Shown one piece after another: positions 26,592 through 36,510 of a stretch of 64,000 bases of DNA (its first letter is position 1; the number at the start of each line of letters is the position of its first letter). The translations under genes were made by a program, and so were the position numbers. The stretch is from positions 100,700 through 164,699 of the forward strand of contig NZ_LLWH01000112.1 of NCBI RefSeq assembly GCF_001411475.1, given 5' to 3'. The notes beneath the pieces are model-generated. The model ran no database searches. It had not been told where the DNA came from and saw only the letters and a program-made list of their open reading frames with translations. The stretch comes from Pseudomonas endophytica. Its GTDB lineage: Bacteria; Pseudomonadota; Gammaproteobacteria; Pseudomonadales; Pseudomonadaceae.

Positions 26592-27515
26592 ATGGATTTC
26601 AGCATGCGTTTACGTCACATCGAAGTGATCCAGGCCATCTTGCAAACCGGCAGCCTCAACCATGCGTCCGAGCTACTGCAACTGCCTGTATCCACACTCG
26701 ATTCCACACTGCATGAAGCCGAGCAACAGCTCGGCTTCATGCTATTTGCCAGCGTGCGCGGACGCCTCAAAGCCACCCGCGAAACGCTGCTGCTGCAACC
26801 GCTGATCAATCAGCTGTATGCAGATGCAGAACCACTTCACAGACTGAGTGAGGGCCTGCGCCAACATCATGAGCCCACCTTACGCGTGATCTGCAGTGAG
26901 ACATTGGCCCAGCCACTGCTGCCAGCCAGCATTGCAATGCTCAGACGTCGATTCCCAGACACGCCAACAACCTTAAGCAGCCAGCCGTTGACTGAAATAG
27001 TACGCAGTGTGCTGATGGATGAGTGCGACGTCGGCTTGAGTTTGCAGCCTACAGAGCAGTTAGGCATTGATTGCCTGAAGTTGACCCAAGGCAAGGTACA
27101 ACTCCTCGCACCTCACGGCTGGCTCTCACCCAAGCAAAAATACATTGCCCTGCAAGACTTGGCAGGGCAGGTAATGATTGGCCTGTCCCAGCACGACCCG
27201 CTGAGCCGTGCCCTAGACAGCAAGTTGCTCACATTGCGCCCAGCACCGGTGGTTCACATCGCGGTTCAAAACTATCAGATGATGCGCAGCATGGTAGAAG
27301 CTGGCGAAGGGCTGGCATTGGTTGATCCGTTTACAGCAATTGGCGCTAAAAGCAGCGGGCTTGATGTGTGCCCAGTGTCACCGGCGATTCCAGTAACGCT
27401 CTATGCGCTCATGCGTAAAGACACAGAGCCGTGTGCTGCGCTCAGATCCTTATTGGGCATCGTTCGTGAAAAAGCAGAAGCCTTACTGGCAGACCAAGGC
27501 GTAATGACGCTTTAG
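26592..27515 (+). CDS. LysR-family regulator with an unusual recognition helix
   Basis: A 307-residue LysR-type protein. The N-terminus RLRHIEVIQAILQTGSLNHASELL is LysR-like, but the recognition part (VSTLDSTLHEAEQQLG) lacks the usual Q-P-x-V/L-S-x-x-I signature. The C-terminus is a normal effector-binding domain ending with a helix. Its target genes are unknown. The ATG at 26592 is close to a weak ribosome binding site; the ATG at 26604 is also possible. It may be co-transcribed with the small gene 81 bases upstream. Confidence 0.85.
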   Translation: MDFSMRLRHIEVIQAILQTGSLNHASELLQLPVSTLDSTLHEAEQQLGFMLFASVRGRLKATRETLLLQPLINQLYADAEPLHRLSEGLRQHHEPTLRVICSETLAQPLLPASIAMLRRRFPDTPTTLSSQPLTEIVRSVLMDECDVGLSLQPTEQLGIDCLKLTQGKVQLLAPHGWLSPKQKYIALQDLAGQVMIGLSQHDPLSRALDSKLLTLRPAPVVHIAVQNYQMMRSMVEAGEGLALVDPFTAIGAKSSGLDVCPVSPAIPVTLYALMRKDTEPCAALRSLLGIVREKAEALLADQGVMTL

Positions 27516-27584
27516 CGCACTGAATCACACACTGCTGGCGTAGCAGACTGCTTCGTGATCATTTGACTGATCAGCCACACACTC

Positions 27585-28157
27585 TTACGTTCGGTTCTCA
27601 AACAATAGATACCAAAAGATCGCCACCTCGCAGGTCTGAGGGTCTATCCCGCGATAGCGCAAGTAGTCGATACCGCCTACTTGATACCCGCAACGTTCAT
27701 ACAAGCGACAGGCGCCGATGTTGTTGTTTTGGGTTTCGAGCGTGATGCCTTGCAGTTTTTTTTTGTGGCTCCAGAACTTGACCACATCCAGCAATGATTT
27801 GGCCACACCATGACGGCGGCCACAGACTGCTACGGCCAGTTCGTCGACATGGGCAAAACCATTCCAGTTAGTGCTGACCACCACATGGCCCACCGGCTGA
27901 TCATCTAGGTAAGCCATGAAAATCGCAGTGTCTGGCCCGCCAATGAAACTGGCAAATTCATCCGGATCTATGCCATAGCATTTGCGGTAAGGCGTGATCA
28001 TGTCCAGAGGCCAGTGCTCGACCTTTTTATGACGGTCAGCACGGGCATAAGCATTAACTTCAAAACTGAAATCGTTGCCCCACACGTAGGGTGCAAACCC
28101 TTCATCAGCCAAACGGACCGAAACAACGGGGTCATTGGGGTTCAAAACCAAATGCAT
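27585..28157 (-). CDS. GNAT acetyltransferase resembling streptothricin acetyltransferase
   Basis: A 190-residue GNAT protein. Its C-terminal half closely follows the SatA/Sat4 streptothricin acetyltransferase pattern as I know it: NWNGFAHVDELAV, the acetyl-CoA loop CGRRHGVAKSLL, GITLETQNNNIGACRLYERCGY and IFWYLLFE. Streptothricin acetyltransferases acetylate the beta-lysine moiety and confer resistance. Whether this protein has that activity is unproven; the first 90 residues are less typical. It is convergent with the LysR regulator gene at 26592 and its start is 85 bases from the end of dnaQ on the same strand. Confidence 0.75.
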   Translation of the reverse strand: MHLVLNPNDPVVSVRLADEGFAPYVWGNDFSFEVNAYARADRHKKVEHWPLDMITPYRKCYGIDPDEFASFIGGPDTAIFMAYLDDQPVGHVVVSTNWNGFAHVDELAVAVCGRRHGVAKSLLDVVKFWSHKKKLQGITLETQNNNIGACRLYERCGYQVGGIDYLRYRGIDPQTCEVAIFWYLLFENRT

Positions 28158-28241
28158 GAAAAATCCCTCTTTCTTGCGGTGAAATACCCCTGCAACTCGA
28201 TTTCACACAATGTCACGGCGACAACAATAACCATAGATCTG

Positions 28242-28991
28242 CTAGTGGGTTTGAGCGTCGAGAAGTTGTGCCCACAACGACGGGCCACCTGCTGATTTGG
28301 CAATTGCCTGTAGGCGCGCCGCATGTTCGGCCAAGTCACTTTCACTTGCACGAATAATCCGGCCAGAGGGTCTGTCCGCTGACAAACGGCGAATTTCAGT
28401 GGCTTGGCTGCCAGAACTGTCGCCTGACTCATGACCATCCGAAGCATTACCGGCCAGCGACAAGCTGGTTTGCCCGCCGGTCATGGCCAGATAAACATCC
28501 GCCAGAATCTCGGAGTCGAGCAAGGCGCCGTGTAATTCACGGCCCGAGTTGTCGACGCCATACCGTTTGCACAAAGCATCCAAGCTGTTGCGCTGCCCAG
28601 GGTGGCGGGCCCGCGCCATCATTAGGGTGTCGAGAATGGAGCAGTGCTGGGTGATATCAGCGCGGTCGGTCTGCCCAATCAAGGCAAATTCGTTATTCAG
28701 AAAGCCAACGTCAAACGCCGCGTTATGAATGATTAACTGCGCGCCGGTTATGAACTCAAAAAACTCGTCCGCTACTTCACCGAAACGCGGTTTGCCGACC
28801 AGAAATTCGTTGGTGATACCGTGAACACCAATAGCGCCTTCGTCACTTTCACGATCAGGTTGCAAGTACACATGAAAATGACGACCAGTGAGACGGCGCC
28901 CCATTAACTCAACGCAACCGATCTCGATCACCCGATGACCGTCGGTGACGGGCATGCCGGTGGTTTCAGTATCAAGTACCACACTACGCAT
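28242..28991 (-). CDS. dnaQ: DNA polymerase III epsilon subunit, proofreading exonuclease
   Basis: A 249-residue DEDD-type 3'-5' exonuclease. Metal-binding residues are Asp-7 and Glu-9 in LDTETTGMP, the Asp in [11 protein letters not shown], and His/Asp in [18 protein letters not shown] (about residue 181) corresponds to the clamp-binding motif QTSMAF of E. coli epsilon, and the C-terminal tail binds the alpha subunit. It starts inside the end of rnhA (8-base overlap), on the same strand, which implies coupled expression. Confidence 0.95.
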   Translation of the reverse strand: MRSVVLDTETTGMPVTDGHRVIEIGCVELMGRRLTGRHFHVYLQPDRESDEGAIGVHGITNEFLVGKPRFGEVADEFFEFITGAQLIIHNAAFDVGFLNNEFALIGQTDRADITQHCSILDTLMMARARHPGQRNSLDALCKRYGVDNSGRELHGALLDSEILADVYLAMTGGQTSLSLAGNASDGHESGDSSGSQATEIRRLSADRPSGRIIRASESDLAEHAARLQAIAKSAGGPSLWAQLLDAQTH

Positions 28992-29436
28992 GCTGACTGC
29001 CCCTCATGTCCTCAACCCCACGGTTGGCCAACTGGTCTGCACGCTCGTTGCCGTGATGGCCAATGTGCCCGCGCACCCATTGCCATTTCACGGTGTGGCG
29101 GCTGACTTGCTCATCAAGCAGCTTCCAGAGATCGGCATTTTTTACAGGCTCTTTGGAAGCGGTCTTCCATCCACGCTTTTTCCAGTTAACCATCCACTCG
29201 GTGATACCTTTCATCACGTACTGCGAATCGGTGACCAACAACACTTCACACGGGCGCTTGAGCTCTTCAAGCCCGCGAATGGCTGCCATTAATTCCATGC
29301 GGTTATTGGTGGTGTTGGGCTCGCCACCCCAAAGTTCTTTTTCAACACCTTGGCAGACTAACAAAGCTCCCCACCCTCCAGGACCAGGGTTACCCTTGCA
29401 GGCACCATCGGTGAATATTTCTACGCTATCGCTCAT
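28984..29436 (-). CDS. rnhA: Ribonuclease HI
   Basis: A 150-residue enzyme that cuts the RNA strand of RNA-DNA hybrids. The active site is intact: Asp-10 ([13 protein letters not shown]), Glu-48 ([10 protein letters not shown]), Asp-70 (VTDSQYV) and the [12 protein letters not shown]is/Asp loop. It is placed between the methyltransferase gene and dnaQ and overlaps dnaQ by 8 bases, the arrangement found across Pseudomonas. Confidence 0.97.
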   Translation of the reverse strand: MSDSVEIFTDGACKGNPGPGGWGALLVCQGVEKELWGGEPNTTNNRMELMAAIRGLEELKRPCEVLLVTDSQYVMKGITEWMVNWKKRGWKTASKEPVKNADLWKLLDEQVSRHTVKWQWVRGHIGHHGNERADQLANRGVEDMRGSQHA

Positions 29437-29524
29437 TGCAAACTATCCAGAAAAAGCCACTACGGCCTACCAATCAAGTCGTGATGGCAGCGCCTGAGGC
29501 CGGGCAAACCCGACCGGCATTAGA

Positions 29525-30283
29525 TTAGGGTTTTATATCAGGTCGGTTGACCTTGGCCATCTGCAAAGGGATTAACTTGCCCTTTAGTGCTCGACGCAGC
29601 GGCATGACGGGTCGCAAACCTACAACCATTTTGCGAGCCACCAAAACGTAGAAGCCACCGCCGGCCAATTGCCAGCTTCCGGCCTTGCGCTCCCAACCCG
29701 ACAAACGGCCTTGCCACGCCTTGGAAGCAAGCGGCGGACGATAGCACCCGAAGCGGCGTTTCTCCAGCGCAAAGCCCAGTAGATTCAGCCAGTCGGCGAC
29801 ACGTGAAGGCGAAATACAGCGCGCCTTACGCAGGCCATCTTTGGCGAAAACATGCCGAAGGCCCCAACTGCTCCAAGGGTTAATACCGACGATCAACAAA
29901 TGCCCACCGGGGCGGACACTGCTGGCCGCTTCACGCAACAAACCGTGAGGTGAAAGGCAAAAATCTAGACCGTGCTGTAAAACAACCACATCGGCCGCGT
30001 GCTCACATAAGGGCCAGGACTGCTCCTCGCAGATAATTTCAACCCCTGGCAAGGGCGCGCCCAAGCGGACATTGCGCTGAACTTGCGCGGCCTTCGGCGG
30101 CGTCTCAGCACCTGGACCGTAGTGCACCAAATACCCGCCAAAATAGCGTCCGAGCTCGTCCTCAAGCACCCGTTGCTCATCTTCTAGCAACAACTGGCCA
30201 AGGGGACCAGACAGCCATTCGCGGGCCGAACTAATCAGTGCCAGCCACTCAGGATCAGCCTGAGCCAATGGTTTATCGGTCAT
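29525..30283 (-). CDS. Class I SAM-dependent methyltransferase family protein
   Basis: A 252-residue protein with a methyltransferase type-11-like core: the acidic/glycine loop is weak, but VVLQHGLDFCLSPHGLLREAASSVRPGGHLLIVG is the typical post-motif strand and loop. Target unknown; the gene is conserved directly upstream of rnhA in Pseudomonas. It is divergent from gloB, with about 125 bases between them. Confidence 0.8.
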   Translation of the reverse strand: MTDKPLAQADPEWLALISSAREWLSGPLGQLLLEDEQRVLEDELGRYFGGYLVHYGPGAETPPKAAQVQRNVRLGAPLPGVEIICEEQSWPLCEHAADVVVLQHGLDFCLSPHGLLREAASSVRPGGHLLIVGINPWSSWGLRHVFAKDGLRKARCISPSRVADWLNLLGFALEKRRFGCYRPPLASKAWQGRLSGWERKAGSWQLAGGGFYVLVARKMVVGLRPVMPLRRALKGKLIPLQMAKVNRPDIKP

Positions 30284-30407
30284 TGCTCCTCCACCTCGCC
30301 TTCAACCTTTTACAAGACTAACGCTTGGCTAGCGCGTCAATGCGGCTCGCAATCAAACGCCAACAGCCCCTAAGATGCGCCATTGTTTCGCACTTGGGAA
30401 TTGCACC

Positions 30408-31187
30408 ATGTTACAGATCGACGCTCTGCCCGCCTTCAGCGACAACTACATTTGGTTGTTACAGGATTGGACCCATAAGCGCTGTGCTGTGGTTGATCCA
30501 GGTGACGACGCCCCCGTCCTGAAGTGGCTCGACCAACATCCAGACTGGGTACTCAGCGATATTTTGGTCACCCATCACCACCTTGATCATGTCGGTGGCG
30601 TTGAGAAATTGCACCATCTCACAGGTGCCAAGGTCTGGGGCCCCGCCCTGGAAAATATACCGGCACGGCAAGTGGCACTTAACGATAACGACCAGATCAA
30701 CGTTCTGGGCATTGAACTCAGCGTATTTCTGGTACCCGGCCATACATTGGGCCATATCGCTTATTACCACGCCGATGATTCAGCACCTCTGTTGTTCTGC
30801 GGCGACACCCTGTTTGCGGCCGGTTGCGGGCGGTTGTTTGAAGGGACTCCCGAGCAAATGCACCACTCACTGAGCCGACTAGCAACTTTACCCGCACACA
30901 CCGCGGTGTACTGCACTCACGAATACACGCAAAGCAACTTGCGCTTTGCTCAAGCGGTAGAGCCAAACAACCCCGCTATTGCTCAGAGAGTTGTACAAGT
31001 TGAGACTTGGCGCGCTGAAGGCAAGATCAGTTTGCCATCAACTATTGCGCTCGAACTGCGCACTAATCCCTTTCTAAGGGCCAATGAAATATCTGTTAAA
31101 GAAAAAGCTGACGAGTGGAGCAACCAAGACAATGACTCGCCCGTGGCGGTCTTTGCCTGCCTGCGCAAGTGGAAAGATAACTTCTAA
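30408..31187 (+). CDS. gloB: Hydroxyacylglutathione hydrolase (glyoxalase II)
   Basis: A 259-residue metallo-beta-lactamase-fold enzyme that hydrolyses S-D-lactoylglutathione to D-lactate and glutathione, completing methylglyoxal detoxification. Metal ligands appear in [10 protein letters not shown], in [11 protein letters not shown] and in [17 protein letters not shown], with [10 protein letters not shown] near the substrate site. I chose the ATG at 30408 because upstream codons are not family-like. It is divergent from the methyltransferase and followed by mltD after 99 bases. Confidence 0.97.
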   Translation: MLQIDALPAFSDNYIWLLQDWTHKRCAVVDPGDDAPVLKWLDQHPDWVLSDILVTHHHLDHVGGVEKLHHLTGAKVWGPALENIPARQVALNDNDQINVLGIELSVFLVPGHTLGHIAYYHADDSAPLLFCGDTLFAAGCGRLFEGTPEQMHHSLSRLATLPAHTAVYCTHEYTQSNLRFAQAVEPNNPAIAQRVVQVETWRAEGKISLPSTIALELRTNPFLRANEISVKEKADEWSNQDNDSPVAVFACLRKWKDNF

Positions 31188-31286
31188 TCTGGGCCGCGGT
31201 TGCCATAAAAATTCTGAATGGTTGACCGCGCCCCACCTGCTTTCTAGAATCGCCCGACATTTTTGCCCGAAACTATCTTTCAGCCA

Positions 31287-32687
31287 ATGTCGTCCATAAA
31301 AGGTAACTCCATCAATTCAGACGCATTGACGCGCTTTGTTAAAGCAATCGCCGTGGTTGTGTCCGCCACTCTAGCGGGTTGCCAAAGCTTCGATCAATCG
31401 ACCCAGACGGTCGAACGTCCCAGTCTGAAACTAACCAAACGAATCCCTCAAGAGCCACTCTGGCTCAAAGAAAAACCTCTGCCTGCTGCCCCGCAAGATG
31501 TCTGGGAGCGCATGCGTCAGGGCTTTCAATTGCAGGAAGGCGTGGGGGTCAATCCACGTATTGAACAACAACGCTTATGGTTTGCCAGCAACCCGTCTTT
31601 TTTAGAGGGCGCGGGCGAACGTGGCAGTCTTTATATTCATTACATTGTTGAACGGCTTGAAGAGCGGCACATGCCACTCGAGCTGGCTTTGTTACCTGTA
31701 ATCGAAAGTGCTTACAACCCAATGGCGTACTCCCACGCGAATGCGGTTGGGCTCTGGCAGTTCATTCCGTCGACCGGGCGCTATTTCAATTTACGTCAAA
31801 CTCGCGCTTACGATGGGCGTCGCGATATTACCGCCTCGACCCTTGCTGCCATGAACTACCTGACGCGTCTGCATGACATGTTCAATGGAGACTGGCTACT
31901 GGCGCTGGCTGCTTACAACGCCGGCGAGGGTACCGTGAGCCGGGCCATTGAGCGCAACGAAAAGCTCGGATTACCTACCGACTACTGGAACCTGCCTCTG
32001 CCGCAGGAAACCAAAGACTACGTGCCCAAGCTGCTCGCACTGTCGCAAGTCGTCATGACCCCTGAAGCCTATGGGATCAACCTGAACCCAATTGCCAACG
32101 AACCTTATTTCGAGACGGTCGAAATCAAGCAGTCTATGGATCTGTCACGCGTGGCAGCTCTGGCTGATATCGACGAAGACGAAATGTTTCAGTTGAACCC
32201 GGCCTATAAGCAGCGAGCCACCTTGGATGGCCCGCATACATTGCTGGTGCCCACCTCTAAAGCCATGTTGTTGACAACCAGTTTGTCGAATCTTAAGCCC
32301 GAAGAGCTGGTGAGCCTGCGTCCGAACAAAGCCGTGTTCGATAATGTCGCGAGCACCACACCTGCTCGACCTGCACGTAAGTATCGGGTTAAACGTGGTG
32401 ACAACCTGACACTGATCGCTAAAGCTAACAAAGTTGCTGTTAAGGACTTACAACGCTGGAACAAACTTAGCGGACACAATCTCAAGGCTGGCCAAACGCT
32501 AGTTATGCGGGATACCCGTAAGCCAATCACTAAAAAAGCCACGACCTACACCGTGAAAAAAGGCGACTCTCTATACATTGTTGCAAAGCGTTTCAATGTA
32601 GGAATGCAACATCTTAAGCGCTGGAATCCAAAATCATCTAAGGCGCTCAAGCCCGGTCAAGTCCTGACGGTGTACAAGCCACACTGA
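31287..32687 (+). CDS. mltD: Membrane-bound lytic murein transglycosylase D
   Basis: A 466-residue lipoprotein. The signal sequence ends in the lipobox LAGC (about residues 29-32). A GH23/SLT domain (about 120-245) contains the catalytic Glu-140 (LLPVIESAYNP), AVGLWQFIPSTGRYF and AYNAGEGTVSRAI. Two LysM domains near residues 365-410 and 420-465 (RVKRGDNLTLIA and TVKKGDSLYIVA) bind peptidoglycan. It cleaves glycan strands to 1,6-anhydromuropeptides. I chose the ATG at 31287; a TTG at 31263 gives no lipobox advantage. A strong hairpin follows at 32707. Confidence 0.96.
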   Translation: MSSIKGNSINSDALTRFVKAIAVVVSATLAGCQSFDQSTQTVERPSLKLTKRIPQEPLWLKEKPLPAAPQDVWERMRQGFQLQEGVGVNPRIEQQRLWFASNPSFLEGAGERGSLYIHYIVERLEERHMPLELALLPVIESAYNPMAYSHANAVGLWQFIPSTGRYFNLRQTRAYDGRRDITASTLAAMNYLTRLHDMFNGDWLLALAAYNAGEGTVSRAIERNEKLGLPTDYWNLPLPQETKDYVPKLLALSQVVMTPEAYGINLNPIANEPYFETVEIKQSMDLSRVAALADIDEDEMFQLNPAYKQRATLDGPHTLLVPTSKAMLLTTSLSNLKPEELVSLRPNKAVFDNVASTTPARPARKYRVKRGDNLTLIAKANKVAVKDLQRWNKLSGHNLKAGQTLVMRDTRKPITKKATTYTVKKGDSLYIVAKRFNVGMQHLKRWNPKSSKALKPGQVLTVYKPH

Positions 32688-32706
32688 TTTAGTTAGTACG
32701 CTCATG

Positions 32707-32750
32707 CGGGCAAGCAACCTCCTACTAAAGTGTAGGAAGTTGCTTGCCCG
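32707..32750 (+). terminator. Long hairpin after mltD
   Basis: CGGGCAAGCAACCTCCTAC and GTAGGAAGTTGCTTGCCCG pair over 19 bases with one mismatch and a 6-base loop. No long T-run follows, so it may be a REP-type element that also ends the mltD message before the yej operon. Confidence 0.7.
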
Positions 32751-32842
32751 TAGTGCTTTCTGTTGTGCTCTTTTTCCTACAGATACAAGCTGTTACTGTA
32801 CGGAAATCTTCAGCCCAATGCCCGGATCGAACACCTGACTTA

Positions 32843-34672
32843 ATGCGTCCCCTCCTTTTAGTGCTTATCAATCTGGCCTTGAGCTTTCCTGCGAGCGCAA
32901 CCCTAAGCGAAAGCCACGGTTATGCGCAGTTCGGCACACTCAAATATCCGGCAACGTTTACTCATTTCGACTGGGTAAACCCCGACGCGCCCAAGGGCGG
33001 GACATTGCGGGTCATGGCATTCGGCACATTTGACACGCTCAATCCGTATACCTTTAAGGGCACGAGCCCGGTATCGACCGCTAATTTCTTGCAGTACGGG
33101 GTCAACGAACTCAACGAAACCCTGATGGCCGGCACGGGCCAATATGCCCCTTCAGGTGATGAGTCCACGTCCAGTTATGGCTTGATTGCCCAATCGGTGG
33201 AGTACAACGAAGACCGCAGCTGGGTAGTCTTTAACTTACGTCCTGAAGCCCGCTTTCATGACGGCAAACCCATCACCGCCTACGACGTGGCGTTCTCATA
33301 CAACTTGCTACTTAAAGAAGGCCACCCTCAATATCGGACCAACCTTCAAGAGGTTCAGCGCGTTGATATTCTTGGGCCCAAACGCATTCGTTTTGTTTTC
33401 AAACGAACAGGTAACCCGTTACTCATTCTGCGTTTGGGCGAACTGCCCGTTCTACCGCAGCACTATTGGGCAAAGCGCGATTTTAAAGCCACTACCTTCG
33501 AGCCTCCGCTGGGCAGCGGCCCTTATCGCATCACTAAAGTGACTCCTGGCCGCCAATTGGTGTTTGAGCGCGAAAAGAACTGGTGGGGTGCCAACCTGCC
33601 AGTGAATCGCGGCAAGTACAATTTCGATCGCGTTGAGGTGGAGTTTTATCGTGACAGTAACGTTGCCTTCGAAGCGTTTAAAGCGGGAGAGTTCGATATT
33701 TATATCGAGCATCAAGCTAAGAACTGGGCAAATGGCTACCGATTTCCGGCGGTACGACGCGGCGATGTGATCAAGGCCGAAATCACCCACCAGATCCCGA
33801 CCCAGACTCAAGGGCTGTTTATGAACAGTCGCCGCAGTACCTTCGCGCAAGCCGGCGTTCGCGAAGCATTGGGGCAAATGTTCGACTTTGAGTGGACTAA
33901 TCGCGCCTTATTCAATGACGCGTACCAGCGTGCCGAAAGCTTTTACCCCAACAGTGAGTTCTCGGCCAGCGGCATCCCGCAAGGCCACGAATGGTTGATG
34001 CTCTCCCCTTGGCGCAGTCAGCTACCACCAGAACTCTTCAGCCAGGCTTTTGGCCTGCCAAAAACCGAAGGCCGAGGTATCCCTCGAGAAACCCTGCGCC
34101 ACGCGCTGCAATTGCTGGAGCAAGGCGGATGGAAGCTCTCAGGCCAACGTTTGCTTAACAGCGAAGGCAAACCGCTGACCTTCGAAATACTCTTGGTAAA
34201 CCCCAACCTTGAGCGCATTCTGCAACCTTACGTGGAGAACCTAGCCAGCATCGGCATCGAGGCCCGCCTGCGCACTGTGGATCGTGCGCAATATAAGCAA
34301 CGGCTGGATCAATTCGATTTCGACATGATCCTGATGACTCTCGACCAAACCCTAAGCCCGGGTCTGGAGCAATGGCAGTACTTCCACTCCAGTCAAGCCA
34401 ACGTTAAGGGCAGTAAAAACTATGCGGGGGTCACCAGCCCTATCGTTGATCAGTTGCTAGAAAAACTGCTCGCCGCACAAACCCGCGAAGAGCAACTAGC
34501 TGCCGGCCGAGCTCTAGATCGCGTTTTACTCTGGCAGCACTACATCATTCCTAACTGGTATCTGAATTATCACCGCTTGGCGTACCGCAATCGGTTCGCC
34601 TTTGTGACTACGCCGCCTTACACCTTGGGTCTAAGCGCGTGGTGGCTTAAGCCTTCGGAGAAAACCCAATGA
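32843..34672 (+). CDS. Peptide/microcin ABC transporter substrate-binding protein 1, YejA-like
   Basis: A 609-residue periplasmic binding protein (family 5 / SBP_bac_5) with a signal peptide (MRPLLLVLINLALSFPASA). It carries the YejA-type signatures FDWVNPDAPKGG, FDTLNPYTFKG, FHDGKPITAYDVAFSYN and LGSGPYRITK. YejABEF takes up peptide-like compounds such as microcin C and certain oligopeptides; the specific ligand here is unknown. No clear ribosome binding site is seen before the ATG at 32843, and a TTG frame further upstream lies within the mltD hairpin and is unlikely. Its stop overlaps the next gene, a second SBP, by 4 bases. Confidence 0.92.
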   Translation: MRPLLLVLINLALSFPASATLSESHGYAQFGTLKYPATFTHFDWVNPDAPKGGTLRVMAFGTFDTLNPYTFKGTSPVSTANFLQYGVNELNETLMAGTGQYAPSGDESTSSYGLIAQSVEYNEDRSWVVFNLRPEARFHDGKPITAYDVAFSYNLLLKEGHPQYRTNLQEVQRVDILGPKRIRFVFKRTGNPLLILRLGELPVLPQHYWAKRDFKATTFEPPLGSGPYRITKVTPGRQLVFEREKNWWGANLPVNRGKYNFDRVEVEFYRDSNVAFEAFKAGEFDIYIEHQAKNWANGYRFPAVRRGDVIKAEITHQIPTQTQGLFMNSRRSTFAQAGVREALGQMFDFEWTNRALFNDAYQRAESFYPNSEFSASGIPQGHEWLMLSPWRSQLPPELFSQAFGLPKTEGRGIPRETLRHALQLLEQGGWKLSGQRLLNSEGKPLTFEILLVNPNLERILQPYVENLASIGIEARLRTVDRAQYKQRLDQFDFDMILMTLDQTLSPGLEQWQYFHSSQANVKGSKNYAGVTSPIVDQLLEKLLAAQTREEQLAAGRALDRVLLWQHYIIPNWYLNYHRLAYRNRFAFVTTPPYTLGLSAWWLKPSEKTQ

Positions 34673-36510
34673 TGCCTTTGCGTACGTGGATAAAACCGCT
34701 GGCAGGTCTGTTGTTAGCCGGTGTGACCTGCGCGGCACTCGCCGCCCCGCAACATGCACTGACGCTTTACGATGAGCCGCCGAAATACCCGGCCAACTTC
34801 AAGCATGTCGATTACGTAAACCCAGACGCGCCTAAGGGCGGCACGTTCCGCAAATCGTCTGTGGGTAGCTTTGACAGTCTCAATCCGTTTATCAACAAAG
34901 GCGTACCGGCCGAGGGTATTGAAATGACCTTCGACACCCTGACGCGTCAGACATTGGACGAGCCGTTTACATCTTATGGCTTGATTGCACAAAAAATCGA
35001 AAAAGCCCCCGATAACAGCTGGGTACGTTTTTACCTGCGACCCGAAGCCAAATTTAACGATGGTCACCCGATCCGTGCTGAAGATGTGGTGTTCACCTTC
35101 GATACGCTGATGAAAAACGGCTCTCCGCTGTACAAAGGTTATTACAGCGATGTTGACCAAGCCATTGCTGAAAACCCGCTTGTGGTGAAATTCACCTTTA
35201 AACACAATAAAAACCGCGAACTACCATTGATTCTGGGTCAATTGCCAGTACTGCCTAAGCACTGGTGGGAAACCCGAGATTTCGGCAAAGGTAACCTTGA
35301 GATCCCTGTAGGCAGCGGGCCCTACACCATCACCGACATCAAACCTGGCCGCTCAATTCGCTATGAGCGCAACAAAGATTATTGGGGTAAAGACCTCCCA
35401 ATTAACAAGGGTCTGTACAACTTTGACGCAATCACCGTGGATTACTTTCGCGACAATAACGTTGCGTTTGAGGCCCTCAAGGCCGGGCAGTTTGACTATT
35501 GGTTTGAGATCAGCGCCAAAAACTGGGCCAGCGCTTATAACGCGCCAGCATTCACTCAGGGGCGGTTGAAAAAAGAAGAAATCCGCAATCACAACCCGAC
35601 TGGCATGCAAGGTTTTATCTTCAATTTGCGTAAACCCATGTTTCAAGATGTCCGGATTCGTGAGGCGTTGAGTCTGCTGTTCGACTTTGAATGGGCGAAT
35701 AAGCAGCTGTTCAGCGGAGCCTACTCACGCACTGGTAGTTATTTTGAGAACTCAGAAATGGCTGCCAAAGCGCCACCGAGCGAAGCAGAGCTGGCAATTT
35801 TAGAACCTCTGCGCGGCCAGATTCCCGACAAAGTGTTCACCGACGTATTCAAGCTAAACGTTACTGATGCCAGCGGAATGATCCGCGACCAGCAACGCCG
35901 GGCCTATCAACTGCTGCAAGAAGCTGGCTGGCGCATCGTCGACGACAAGATGGTCGACGCTCAAGGTAAACCGGTAACGATTGAGTTCTTGTTGGCACAA
36001 ACTGAATTCGAGCGAATTTTACTGCCTTACAAACGCAACCTCAGCGACTTAGGTATCGACTTGCAAATTCGTCGTGTCGACACCTCTCAGTACCTGAATC
36101 GCCTGCGTTCAAGGGACTTCGACATGATTGTCGGCAGCTTCCCGCAATCTAACTCTCCAGGCAGTGAGCAACGTGAGTACTGGGAATCGCAAAGCTACGA
36201 CAAACCTGGCAGCCGTAATTTTATTGGGCTTAAAGACCCAGCCATAGATCAATTAACAGAACAACTGATTCACGCCGACTCCCGGCAAAGCCTGATCGAC
36301 CACGCCCGCGCCTTAGATCGCGTACTGCAATGGGGCTTCTATGTCGTCCCTAACTGGCATATTAAAACCTGGCGTGTCGCCTACTCAAACCACATAGGCC
36401 ATCCGGCGGTCACTCCTCTGTATGACATCGGGATCGACACGTGGTGGGCAAAACCTGATGCCGAGTCGGTCACTCCAACTAAAACCACAAGCGAAAGCCT
36501 GGAGCCTTAA
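34669..36510 (+). CDS. Peptide/microcin ABC transporter substrate-binding protein 2, YejA-like
   Basis: A 613-residue periplasmic binding protein of the same family and clearly paralogous to the preceding one (VDYVNPDAPKGGTFRK, FDSLNPFINKG, VGSGPYTITDIKPGR, NKDYWGKDLPINKG). It has a signal peptide ending ALAA. It starts with ATGATG inside the stop of the first SBP gene and ends directly at the yejB start, so all are one operon. The two SBPs probably feed the same permease with different ligand preferences. Confidence 0.93.
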   Translation: MMPLRTWIKPLAGLLLAGVTCAALAAPQHALTLYDEPPKYPANFKHVDYVNPDAPKGGTFRKSSVGSFDSLNPFINKGVPAEGIEMTFDTLTRQTLDEPFTSYGLIAQKIEKAPDNSWVRFYLRPEAKFNDGHPIRAEDVVFTFDTLMKNGSPLYKGYYSDVDQAIAENPLVVKFTFKHNKNRELPLILGQLPVLPKHWWETRDFGKGNLEIPVGSGPYTITDIKPGRSIRYERNKDYWGKDLPINKGLYNFDAITVDYFRDNNVAFEALKAGQFDYWFEISAKNWASAYNAPAFTQGRLKKEEIRNHNPTGMQGFIFNLRKPMFQDVRIREALSLLFDFEWANKQLFSGAYSRTGSYFENSEMAAKAPPSEAELAILEPLRGQIPDKVFTDVFKLNVTDASGMIRDQQRRAYQLLQEAGWRIVDDKMVDAQGKPVTIEFLLAQTEFERILLPYKRNLSDLGIDLQIRRVDTSQYLNRLRSRDFDMIVGSFPQSNSPGSEQREYWESQSYDKPGSRNFIGLKDPAIDQLTEQLIHADSRQSLIDHARALDRVLQWGFYVVPNWHIKTWRVAYSNHIGHPAVTPLYDIGIDTWWAKPDAESVTPTKTTSESLEP

